Source: Gemmatimonadota bacterium
Lineage (GTDB): Bacteria > Latescibacterota > UBA2968 > UBA8231
Assembly: GCA_028875335.1 (NCBI GenBank)
Contig: JAPPEF010000226.1
Span: 1 to 16,874 of the forward strand
Reading direction: 5' to 3'
DNA length: 16,874 nucleotides
Each line of letters begins with the position of its first letter. Position 1 is the first letter of the stretch. A program made the translations under genes and the position numbers. The notes under the pieces are model-generated. The model was not told where the DNA came from. It saw only the letters and a list, made by a program, of their open reading frames with translations, and did no database searches. Shown in pieces: positions 1-6,648 of the stretch.

Positions 1-88
1 CGTCGGCATGGCGGAAGGCCCGGCAGTTTACCTCGTTGATCGCCTCTTCATCGCCGGGCCTCTCACCGCGTATTTCAATGCTCGTCAT
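1..88 (-). CDS. GNAT family N-acetyltransferase, N-terminal fragment
   Basis: Only the first 29 residues lie in the window; the gene runs off the left edge. Reading the minus strand from the ATG at 86-88 gives MTSIEIRGERPGDEEAINEV followed by NCRAFRHAD. This is the usual opening of GNAT acetyltransferases: a first beta strand ending in an I-R pair, an acidic turn (GDEEAI), then helix 1 with an N-x-x-A-F pattern, as in YhbS-type proteins. The family transfers an acetyl group from acetyl-CoA to an amine; the acetyl-CoA-binding motif would lie outside the window and the substrate cannot be guessed. A GGAG lies 13 bases upstream of the ATG, rather far for a ribosome binding site. The 102 bases between this gene and the next show no clear feature. 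Confidence 0.68.
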   Translation of the reverse strand, partial: MTSIEIRGERPGDEEAINEVNCRAFRHAD

Positions 89-190
89 GCGATCGCTCAG
101 ACTCCGTGTTCATCTTCCCAAGGATTAATGACATCGACGAGTTCATCGCGAGTTGGTAAAAGAGCCAATCTGCTCGTGTCCATCACCTTC

Positions 191-1066
191 TTAGCAGACA
201 GTGGCGGTTTGCATGGACGCCAGTAAGTCGGTCGGGCTCATCAGCACACCCAGAATAGAGTGTTCGCTACCCCGTGGTATTTCCAGCCCGGTGGCGGTAG
301 CCGTTATGCCGTCAAAGTCGCGCGTGGGGTGTACGGGGATCTTGCGATTGGGTCGGTCGATGCTGAGATGGGCGTGCAGGGTGATCCCCAAGGGACTTTC
401 CAACATCACTTTACTAGGGTCCAGGTCGAGCCTAATCTTGCCCGTAGCTCCTGCGTCCATCTTCCTGAACCCGTCGAGGAAGAGGCCGATCGGATAGCCC
501 AGTGGACCGTCGAAGAGGTAGCCTCGCGTGGCACCGTCCGGAAGCAGAAAATGGGTCACCAACTCCGCCTTGCAAAGGAGGCGTTGGTCTGGCACTGTCA
601 TGTCAAAGTTGTCAAACGCCGGAGTCTTGAGACCGAGCTGTCGGCCGAGTGCAGTGCCGTAACTGTAGACACATCCAGTAAACGACTCGCCCCACAACTC
701 CAACTCGGTAGTCTCGCAATCGAGCTGGTGACCCTTGTCGGCTAGCTGCGACGAGAACGAGTCGGTCAGGTCCTGCCTGTACTGCTCGGGGTCAATCCCG
801 TCATACCACTCGGCGCGGGGCTCGACAACGCGGTCGTCACCGAGTTGTTGCTTGGCGTAGGCGAGGATTTCCCGACCCCCGTCGAGCTGAGCGTAAATCT
901 CATCCGGTTCCAGTTGACGGATCGCCGCGCGCCAACGTCGTTCGCACAGCAACTCGCGCTCGAGATATATCCCGGCGTTCGTGTTGCGCAGGGTTTTCGG
1001 ATCAGTGGCGGCCAGGTCGCTGTAGAGCATTGAGTGAATCAGATAGACGATCTTTCTCACCTTCAT
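191..1066 (-). CDS. hypothetical protein, 291 aa, family not recognised
   Basis: I do not recognise this protein. It is read from the ATG at 1066, where GGAGA lies about 8 bases upstream; a TTG five codons earlier is also in frame but has no such site. The protein looks soluble: no signal peptide or membrane segment is visible. It opens with MKVRKIVYLIHSMLYSDLA, and around residues 127-146 carries ELELWGESFTGCVYSYG, where the W-G-E-S-F-x-G-C block is the most family-like motif. The C-terminal third is rich in beta strands. Long acidic and polar stretches and ordinary codon use argue that it is a real gene, and a plausible promoter lies 50 bp upstream. A metabolic enzyme is possible, but nothing assigns a reaction. 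Confidence 0.72.
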   Translation of the reverse strand: MKVRKIVYLIHSMLYSDLAATDPKTLRNTNAGIYLERELLCERRWRAAIRQLEPDEIYAQLDGGREILAYAKQQLGDDRVVEPRAEWYDGIDPEQYRQDLTDSFSSQLADKGHQLDCETTELELWGESFTGCVYSYGTALGRQLGLKTPAFDNFDMTVPDQRLLCKAELVTHFLLPDGATRGYLFDGPLGYPIGLFLDGFRKMDAGATGKIRLDLDPSKVMLESPLGITLHAHLSIDRPNRKIPVHPTRDFDGITATATGLEIPRGSEHSILGVLMSPTDLLASMQTATVC

Positions 1067-1115
1067 CGGCGCAGTCTCCAATTATCGCTAACACCGTCGC
1101 TTCCCCTCTTACCAC

Positions 1116-1144
1116 TGTATAGCGAATCACGGTGCTCATGTCCA
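1116..1144 (-). promoter_or_regulatory. putative sigma-70 promoter for the 291-aa gene
   Basis: On the minus strand TGGACA (1139-1144) is followed by exactly 17 bases and TATACA (1116-1121), close to the sigma-70 consensus. The start codon at 1066 lies about 50 bp downstream. A small inverted repeat, CCACC-CATC-GGTGG (1142-1155), overlaps the upstream edge of the -35 box and could be an operator or chance. The match is by eye. Confidence 0.45.
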
Positions 1145-1188
1145 CCCATCGGTGGTTCGGCGACTTAACGGGCCAGTCGACGGACTCT

Positions 1189-1959
1189 TCATCCCTTCGT
1201 ACTATTCACAAATATCCCTCTCCCAAAATCTTCTCTCAAGCTCGCCAGACAAAGGGCCTTAATCATCCCCGCCAGAAGTAATCCGCAATTCTCTTCCAAC
1301 CGATAGCCCTCCTTATCTTGTACCAATAGCCCTGCTTCAATCAGCTTGTCAAGTACATCCGCCAGTGCCTGCGAAGACTCAGCCAGGTCTGCTGCCAACA
1401 GTTCGGCGAACTTTTTCGGGCCTCTCAGCAGGAAAAAAGCGACGGGCCAGTACTCGGGCGAGAGGAGGGTGCGAAGAATATCCATCATATTGGACGATGG
1501 GGTATCTTCTTCCAAGGCTTCGCTTCCGGCAAAGCATACCAAGCCGCTACGGCTCCAAAAGCTGAAGCCCACGAGACTCTTATCCGAACCCGACAGTTGA
1601 TAGGAAATATTCCTATCCTGATTCCTCATATCATAGGGGGGAATTAGAAATCCTAGTGCCGTCATCAGAGCGGCGTGTCTTTCCTCCTTGTCTCTGAGGT
1701 CGCCAATGCGCTGAGCCAATTTGCCGCCGAGCGTTTCAATCCCGAGTTCGCTGTCAATTCCCAACAGCGTATCGGCCGAAGTGCCCAGCGCTTTGCACAA
1801 GGCTGGAAACGTCCCAATATCGGGCAACGACTCGCCGTTCTCCCACTTGGAAACGGCCTGCGGACTGACGAGTAGATCGCTCCCCAGTTGTTCCTGTGTA
1901 AGCCCCTGCTGCTTCCGTCGCTCCTGTATCCTTTGTCCAAGCCCTGCTGGATCAATCAT
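1189..1959 (-). CDS. XRE-family transcriptional regulator with C-terminal winged-helix-like region
   Basis: This is a probable DNA-binding repressor of 256 residues. Residues 8-62 form a classic Cro/C1-type helix-turn-helix, including TQEQLGSDLLVSPQAVSKWE and the NGESLPD turn. The linker (about 70-110) is charged. Residues 112-150 look like a beta-rich sensor segment. Residues about 160-225 resemble a winged helix of the ArsR/MarR sort (KFAELLAADLAESSQALADV, then a short helix and EGYRL wing). The ATG at 1959 is chosen because AGGAG lies 8 bases upstream; the TTG at 2001 lacks one. The C-terminal assignment is inference from helix pattern. The ligand and targets are unknown; self-regulation is suggested by inverted repeats around its ribosome binding site. 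Confidence 0.85.
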   Translation of the reverse strand: MIDPAGLGQRIQERRKQQGLTQEQLGSDLLVSPQAVSKWENGESLPDIGTFPALCKALGTSADTLLGIDSELGIETLGGKLAQRIGDLRDKEERHAALMTALGFLIPPYDMRNQDRNISYQLSGSDKSLVGFSFWSRSGLVCFAGSEALEEDTPSSNMMDILRTLLSPEYWPVAFFLLRGPKKFAELLAADLAESSQALADVLDKLIEAGLLVQDKEGYRLEENCGLLLAGMIKALCLASLREDFGRGIFVNSTKG

Positions 1960-2043
1960 TGCGCTATCTCCTCTATTTTGGGCATGTACAGCATCCTTCA
2001 ATCAAGCGATGGTTGTTGTTACCTGCACAACCAAAATAGCGCA
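1960..2043 (-). promoter_or_regulatory. inverted repeats flanking the regulator's ribosome binding site
   Basis: Two overlapping inverted pairs sit in the leader of the XRE gene. CTATTTTGG (1973-1981) is the exact complement of CCAAAATAG (2031-2039), and TGCGCTAT (1960-1967) is the exact complement of ATAGCGCA (2036-2043). On the transcript, one upstream arm could pair either just before or just after the AGGAG that precedes the ATG at 1959. At DNA level the arms could be operator half-sites for the regulator itself. No convincing -35/-10 pair was found for this gene. The rest of the gap to 2110 shows nothing further. Confidence 0.4.
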
Positions 2044-2110
2044 TTTACCCAGTTGTCGGCATTGAGGAACGCGAAAGTAGATCAACTGCTGGTTGAGCTT
2101 TTCCCCTACG

Positions 2111-3511
2111 TCAGAGCAGCGGCCGTTCGTGGCTCCAAGGGGCGAGCTGTTCGAAGGCGCGAGCGGCGCGCAACACGGTGAGGTCCTGCCGCCAGCCGCC
2201 GATAATTTGCAGGCCCACGGGCAGGCCATCAACAAAACCGCAGGGCACAGAGGCAGCGGGTAGGCCGGTGAGATTCACCGGGTAGGTGAAGGCCGTCCAG
2301 CTCAGGTAGGTAGTATCGCGGCCGGCGATCGAACCGGGGTGGTCGTCGCCAGCGGCAAAGGCAGTGACCGGCAGCGTCGGCGTCAGCAACAGGTCGTAAT
2401 TCTCGTAAAACTCCCGCCATTGGTGGTAGTACGCGTTGCGCTCTATATAGGCACCGGCCACGTCCGTGCCGCGGAATTCGAACCCCTCTTCGATGACGGC
2501 GCGCAAGCCAAGATCGAGGCGATCGGCGATCTGGTCGAACTGGTCGCGGAAGGTGGCGGCGAAGGCCGTTGACCACAGGACGTGAACGAGACGCCACGGA
2601 TCTTCACCAGCCGGGTGCGCTTCCTCAATGGTGCAACCGAGATCCGCGAAGCGACGGGCCGCCGCTTGTGCGGTCTCGACGATCTGGGCATCGACGGCCG
2701 CGTACCCTAGGTCGGGCGACCAAGCCACGCGCAGCCCATCCACGCCAGCTTCGACCTCATCAAACGCCAACGGTTCCGCCGGCATTGAGGTGCGATCCCG
2801 CGCATCGGGACCGAGCATTACCTCAAGCATCTGCACGGCGTCGCCAACGGTGCGAGTAATCGGCCCGGCGTGGGACAGGGTCTCCACCACGCTGGCCGGA
2901 TGCTGGGGTATTCGTCCCCAAGAGGGTTTGAAGCCGAAGGCACCGGAGAAGCCGGCCGGGATGCGGATCGAGCCAGCGCCGTCCGTGCCCTGGGCCAGCA
3001 CGCCCATGCCAGCGACCACAGCCGCCGCCGCTCCGCCGCTGGAACCGCCCGCCGTGCATCCATGACGCCAAGGGTTGTGGGTTGGCCCGACGACGCGGTT
3101 GCCCGAATCTCCTTTCCAGCCCATCTCCGGCGTGTTCGTCTTGCCGAGCAGTACCATGCCAGCGTCGCGCAACCGTTCGGCGAGGGGCGCGTCAAAATCC
3201 GGGATCCAATCGGCAGTCAGCAGCGACCCCCTGGTGGTGCGGATCCCGCGCGTCGCCGTCAGATCCTTCAGGGAGCCGGGTATGCCGGCCAAGGGAGGCG
3301 GGTCCTCAGCGCTGGCAAAGGCGGCTTCGGCAGCGCGCGCTTCGGCCAAAGCCCGCTCCGGCGTGACTGTGACGAAGGCATTGAGCCGTGAGTCGAGCGA
3401 TTCGATTCGGCGCAGTACAGCTTCGGTGACCTCCACTGGGGACAGCTCGCGGCGCTCGTACAGGCGGCGCAGTTCAACGCCGGAGAGATAGCACAGATCG
3501 GTATCGTTCAT
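2111..3511 (-). CDS. amidase, amidase-signature family
   Basis: This cytosolic hydrolase of 466 residues should cleave carboxamide bonds. All three parts of the amidase-signature Ser-cisSer-Lys triad can be placed: Lys82 in GSLKDLTATRG, the cis-Ser157 in GCTAGGSSGGAAAA, and the nucleophile Ser181 in GTDGAGSIRIPAGFSG. Length is normal for the family, which includes GatA and many small-molecule amidases. No gatB or gatC lies nearby, and the neighbour is an oxidoreductase, so a catabolic amidase is more likely than a tRNA-dependent amidotransferase; the substrate is unknown. The ATG overlaps the upstream oxidoreductase stop by 4 bp (ATGA), so translation is probably coupled and transcription shared with that gene. 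Confidence 0.93.
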   Translation of the reverse strand: MNDTDLCYLSGVELRRLYERRELSPVEVTEAVLRRIESLDSRLNAFVTVTPERALAEARAAEAAFASAEDPPPLAGIPGSLKDLTATRGIRTTRGSLLTADWIPDFDAPLAERLRDAGMVLLGKTNTPEMGWKGDSGNRVVGPTHNPWRHGCTAGGSSGGAAAAVVAGMGVLAQGTDGAGSIRIPAGFSGAFGFKPSWGRIPQHPASVVETLSHAGPITRTVGDAVQMLEVMLGPDARDRTSMPAEPLAFDEVEAGVDGLRVAWSPDLGYAAVDAQIVETAQAAARRFADLGCTIEEAHPAGEDPWRLVHVLWSTAFAATFRDQFDQIADRLDLGLRAVIEEGFEFRGTDVAGAYIERNAYYHQWREFYENYDLLLTPTLPVTAFAAGDDHPGSIAGRDTTYLSWTAFTYPVNLTGLPAASVPCGFVDGLPVGLQIIGGWRQDLTVLRAARAFEQLAPWSHERPLL

Positions 3512-4497
3512 GCTTCAAGCACCACCTCTCTGCCGAGGCGGGACGACTCCATACACGCCGTCAGCACCGCCACCATATGGCGGGCGTATTCGGCCGTCAC
3601 CGGTGGCTCTGTTCCCGCGTCAATCGCCTCGACAAATGCGCCCAACTGCCGCGTCGTGGTGTCGTGGTCCTCGCTCACCTCGACCTGTTCCCAGTCCCCG
3701 TCCCGACCAATGAAGAGATCGTTCCTCCCCGAGTGGATTCCCTTGCGCAGTTGGAGCATGCCGTTCGTGCAGACGAACTCCGTGCTGAGGCGACTCCCCC
3801 CCGTCCTCCACCACACGTGAATCAGGGTCGAGTACACGCCGTTTTCGAACTGCAGCAGCGCCATGGCCACATCGTCCGCTGAGAATTCGAAGAACCGGCT
3901 GTCGATCAGGGCCTTGACGGCGACGACGCGACTGTCCACCCACCAGCAGGAGCGGTCGATCAGGTGGATGCCGTTCTGATACCACAAGCCCCCGTGCGTC
4001 GCCTTGTCGAGATACCAAGCCGGTCTGTTAGGTTGGAAGGGGCGGTAGGCCTCGTCGCAGAGACAGACCAAGTCGCCCACGGCCTGCTCCCGCAGCAGCT
4101 TCTGCACGGCTCGGTTCGCCGGCGAGAAGCGGTGCATGTGGCCGACGGAGAGCTGGTTGCCGGTCCGCTGCGCGGCCGCGATCATGGCGTCGCACTCTTC
4201 CACGTTGACGGCCATTGGTTTTTCCACCAGCACGTGCTTGCCAGCCTCCAACGCGGCTACGGTTACTTCGCAGTGCAAGCCGTGGGGCAGGCAGACGATG
4301 GCGAGATCAACCCCCTCGTCCGCGAGCAGATCCTCATAGGAAGCGTAGCCCTGGCAGCCGTGCTCCGCGCAGACGCGAGCTAAGCGTTCCGCGTCCGTGT
4401 CTGCGACCGCCTGCAAATGCGTAGATTCAAGGGCCGCCACCGCTCGCAGATGTCCCGGGGATACGCTGCCAGCACCGATGATTCCGACTCCGTGCAT
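3508..4497 (-). CDS. Gfo/Idh/MocA family oxidoreductase
   Basis: This is a 329-residue NAD(P)-dependent dehydrogenase, probably acting on a sugar, inositol or related polyol. The N-terminal Rossmann fold opens with GVGIIGAGSVSPGHLRA (residues 3-19) and a beta-2 acidic end near Asp33. The family EKP motif is at 92-94 (HVLVEKPMAVN). The C-terminal sheet domain carries GIHLIDRSCWW (176-186), with His178 and Asp181 in the usual catalytic positions. The ATG at 4497 has GAGG five bases upstream. A good promoter lies just upstream, and the amidase gene overlaps its end, so the two form a short operon. The preceding SMP-30-like gene suggests a dehydrogenase-then-lactonase sugar route, which is inference. 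Confidence 0.94.
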   Translation of the reverse strand: MHGVGIIGAGSVSPGHLRAVAALESTHLQAVADTDAERLARVCAEHGCQGYASYEDLLADEGVDLAIVCLPHGLHCEVTVAALEAGKHVLVEKPMAVNVEECDAMIAAAQRTGNQLSVGHMHRFSPANRAVQKLLREQAVGDLVCLCDEAYRPFQPNRPAWYLDKATHGGLWYQNGIHLIDRSCWWVDSRVVAVKALIDSRFFEFSADDVAMALLQFENGVYSTLIHVWWRTGGSRLSTEFVCTNGMLQLRKGIHSGRNDLFIGRDGDWEQVEVSEDHDTTTRQLGAFVEAIDAGTEPPVTAEYARHMVAVLTACMESSRLGREVVLEA

Positions 4498-4522
4498 CTC
4501 ATCCTCGATTCAGAAGGACAGA

Positions 4523-4552
4523 AGTATAAACGGGCGTTTAAACCTTGGTCAA
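4523..4552 (-). promoter_or_regulatory. putative sigma-70 promoter for the oxidoreductase-amidase operon
   Basis: On the minus strand TTGACC (4547-4552) is followed by 18 bases and TATACT (4523-4528), each one mismatch from consensus. The start codon at 4497 is about 25 bases beyond the -10 box, giving a short leader with its own GAGG site. This is one of the best-looking promoters in the window and implies the oxidoreductase can be transcribed separately from the lactonase-like gene upstream. Confidence 0.55.
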
Positions 4553-4583
4553 CTCCGCTACCAGCGAGTTCGCGTGTAATCCC

Positions 4584-5525
4584 CTAGGGCTTCTGAGCCC
4601 CGTTCGTCTCGACGTACACCGAGAACAGCGACTGCGAACAGGTTATGAACAGACGGTTCTTTTTCGCGCCGCCGAAGCAGAGGTTGGCGCAGGGTGCTGG
4701 CAAGTGGATCTTGCCGATCAAGGTGCCGTCGGGGGCAAAACAATGCACGCCGTCGTAGCCCTCGCCCCCCCAACAGGCCCCCGACCACAGGTTGCCATCT
4801 ACATCCGTGCGGACCCCGTCTGACGAGCCAATCCCCATGTCCGCGAACACGCGCCCGTTTGCGATGCGGTCGCCGTGGACGTCGAAGACGCGGATGTGGG
4901 TGGGGTATTCGGGGCCGTCGGAGCGCCCGGTATCGACGATGTAGAGCAGCGACTCATCCGGGCTGAAGCAAAGGCCGTTGGGCCGCTGGAAGTCTCCGGC
5001 CACCACCGTCGCTTCCCCCCTGTCCGGGTCGAGGCGGTACACATTGGCGGCATTCTCGAACGTATCCCGATGTCCCTCGTAGTCCATCAGAATGCCGTAA
5101 CCGGGGTCCGTAAACCAGATTGATCCATCAGACTTCACCACAATGTCGTTGGGGGCGTTCAACCGCTTGCCCTCGAACTGATCCATCAACACAGTAATCG
5201 AACCATCGTATTCCGTCCGCGTGACTCGGCGCGCGTCGTGTTCGCACGACAGCAATCTCCCTTGGAGATCGCGCGTGTTGCCGTTGGTGTTGTTCGATGG
5301 CTTGCGGAAGACCGAGACCTCCCCGGTCTCTTCTTCCCACTTGAGAATGCGGTTGTTGGGGATGTCGCTGAACAGTAGATAGCGGCCGTCGCCAAACCAC
5401 ACAGGGCCTTCGAGCCAGCGGCCGCCGGTCCAGAGCATTTCGAGGGCAGCATTGGCTAGCTTGTACTTGGCGAAGCGCTCGTCGAGTATCTCAATGCGGC
5501 GGTCTGGATACCTCACAAGTTCCAT
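4584..5525 (-). CDS. SMP-30/gluconolactonase/LRE family protein
   Basis: This is a 313-residue six-bladed beta-propeller of the SMP-30 (regucalcin) family, typically a metal-dependent lactonase hydrolysing sugar lactones. The metal-site residues are in place: Glu39 in RWLEGPVW, Asn126 in LNAPNDIVV, Asn183 in RPNGLCFSPDE, and Asp236 in GSSDGVRTD. Repeated blade patterns such as GSIWFTDPGYG and GNLWSGACWGG agree. No signal peptide is seen, so it is probably cytosolic. The ATG at 5525 has AGGAAG five bases upstream. It precedes the Gfo/Idh/MocA gene by 86 bp on the same strand, consistent with oxidation of a sugar to a lactone followed by hydrolysis. The substrate is unknown. Confidence 0.92.
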   Translation of the reverse strand: MELVRYPDRRIEILDERFAKYKLANAALEMLWTGGRWLEGPVWFGDGRYLLFSDIPNNRILKWEEETGEVSVFRKPSNNTNGNTRDLQGRLLSCEHDARRVTRTEYDGSITVLMDQFEGKRLNAPNDIVVKSDGSIWFTDPGYGILMDYEGHRDTFENAANVYRLDPDRGEATVVAGDFQRPNGLCFSPDESLLYIVDTGRSDGPEYPTHIRVFDVHGDRIANGRVFADMGIGSSDGVRTDVDGNLWSGACWGGEGYDGVHCFAPDGTLIGKIHLPAPCANLCFGGAKKNRLFITCSQSLFSVYVETNGAQKP

Positions 5526-5627
5526 ATCATCTTCCTGGTCAAATTAACGGATTGCGGCGAATTGCTGATGAAAGTTCTGGTTTTGTCTAGCCTCAAGCAA
5601 GGTTTTGCGTAAAAGCGCCCAAATGGC

Positions 5628-5656
5628 TTGATTCCTGCACAAATGAATACTATCTT
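5628..5656 (+). promoter_or_regulatory. putative promoter for the DUF1080-ankyrin operon
   Basis: TTGATT (5628-5633), a 17-base spacer and TATCTT (5651-5656) form a moderate sigma-70 match on the plus strand, about 100 bp before the GTG at 5760. The 234-bp gap separates divergent genes. No equally good promoter was found for the minus-strand lactonase gene. Confidence 0.35.
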
Positions 5657-5724
5657 TTTGTTCAGGTATCAAACCCCACAACCATGGGGTGGATCGGTCC
5701 GCAGTCCACATTCACTATGAAAGT

Positions 5725-5745
5725 GGGGTCTGAACTAGTTCCCCC
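5725..5745 (+). promoter_or_regulatory. palindrome/hairpin just before a ribosome binding site
   Basis: The perfect 10-bp palindrome GAACTAGTTC (5732-5741) is flanked by GGGG (5725-5728) and CCCC (5742-5745), giving a potential 8-bp stem with a three-base bulge. It ends directly next to AAAGGAG (5747-5753), which serves the GTG at 5760. It could be an operator or a leader hairpin affecting translation; its function is not known. Confidence 0.35.
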
Positions 5746-5759
5746 GAAAGGAGACCACT

Positions 5760-6638
5760 GTGGAGTCTATTCTGTTGGATCTGCACATCGCTGTCGGAGT
5801 GACCGTTTTACTGACCATCGTCTTTTTGCTCAACTTTCTGTACAGTCGTCGTCGTTTGGGCTGGCTTCACCTCTTCTGGCGCACGGTCGGTATCGGCATG
5901 CTCGTCCTGCTAGTGGCCTTGGTGTCGCTCCCGGAAATTACGGCCAGCGCACAGGTAGCCCCATCGGACCCGGGCGCGTCCCAAGATAGTAGCGTGGCCA
6001 CTGATCCGGCGATCTCTAGGCTGTCCAATCTGCCCACCGCTATGGAGATGGGCGACGTCGACCGCGTGAGACAGCTAACCAAAGAAGGCCGATGGCACAT
6101 CATCGAGGGCGATAGTGCCGATCTTTTCGACGGCGAAACTCTGAAGGGGTGGTGGGCGCTATCCGACCAGTGGACGGTTCAGGATGGACAGATCATATGC
6201 CCTACCTCCGAGCAAATACATTTCGCGATCGCGGAAATCGTCATCGACGAGCCGTTTCAACTCCGCTACGAGGTATCCCCCCTAGAGAGGTCACACGGAG
6301 ACGGCAAGATGGTGGGGTTCGTGGATGCCGCTGGTTACAACATGCTGGTCGCCCTCGACGACGACGAGCCTCATACGATACAGATAGACAGCGGACGCAA
6401 ATTCTTCGATGAGTCCAGAATTTACGGCCCTTGGCAGCGGGAAGTAGCTGCCGACCTCCAGATGCAGATTGGAAAATGGTACGACGTCGTCTGCACGGTG
6501 GATGGGTCCAATTTCACTGTCTCCACCGGCGATGTGAAGCTAAGCCATCCCTTTGAACCAGAGTTTCCGGTCTTCATCTGGCTCGAAGTGCAGCGCACGG
6601 GTGCAAAATATCGAGGACTGCGGATTTCGAAACTGTAA
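5760..6638 (+). CDS. membrane-anchored 3-keto-disaccharide hydrolase-like (DUF1080) protein
   Basis: The protein has 292 residues. Two hydrophobic segments (about 8-27 and 43-59) with a basic loop between them (YSRRRLGWLHLFWR) form a membrane anchor. A low-complexity linker (about 62-90) precedes the main domain. Residues 120-292 match the DUF1080 / 3-keto-disaccharide hydrolase fold, a concanavalin-like beta sandwich: DLFDGETLKGWWALSDQWTV with QDGQIICP after it, and a final RGLRISKL strand. The family cleaves 3-keto glycosides made by Gfo/Idh-type dehydrogenases; activity here is inferred. The start is GTG with GGAG six bases upstream. The ankyrin gene follows after 10 bp. Two anchor helices place the C-terminal domain on the same side as the N-terminus, and the in/out orientation is not certain. 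Confidence 0.8.
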   Translation: MESILLDLHIAVGVTVLLTIVFLLNFLYSRRRLGWLHLFWRTVGIGMLVLLVALVSLPEITASAQVAPSDPGASQDSSVATDPAISRLSNLPTAMEMGDVDRVRQLTKEGRWHIIEGDSADLFDGETLKGWWALSDQWTVQDGQIICPTSEQIHFAIAEIVIDEPFQLRYEVSPLERSHGDGKMVGFVDAAGYNMLVALDDDEPHTIQIDSGRKFFDESRIYGPWQREVAADLQMQIGKWYDVVCTVDGSNFTVSTGDVKLSHPFEPEFPVFIWLEVQRTGAKYRGLRISKL

Positions 6639-6648
6639 GGAGATCGCT

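Noticed and set aside
260..745. Plus-strand open frame of 161 codons
   Set aside because: It lies antisense to the 291-residue gene, which has a better start, ribosome binding site and promoter.
3964..4383. Plus-strand open frame of 139 codons
   Set aside because: It is a shadow of the Gfo/Idh/MocA gene, whose family motifs are plain on the other strand.
4529..4546. GTTTAAAC palindrome inside the oxidoreductase promoter spacer
   Set aside because: An isolated 8-bp palindrome without flanking symmetry is likely chance.
6553..6648. Earlier in-frame start for the ankyrin gene
   Set aside because: It overlaps the upstream gene, and the ATG at 6649 has a strong ribosome binding site; the extra residues have no homology-like character.
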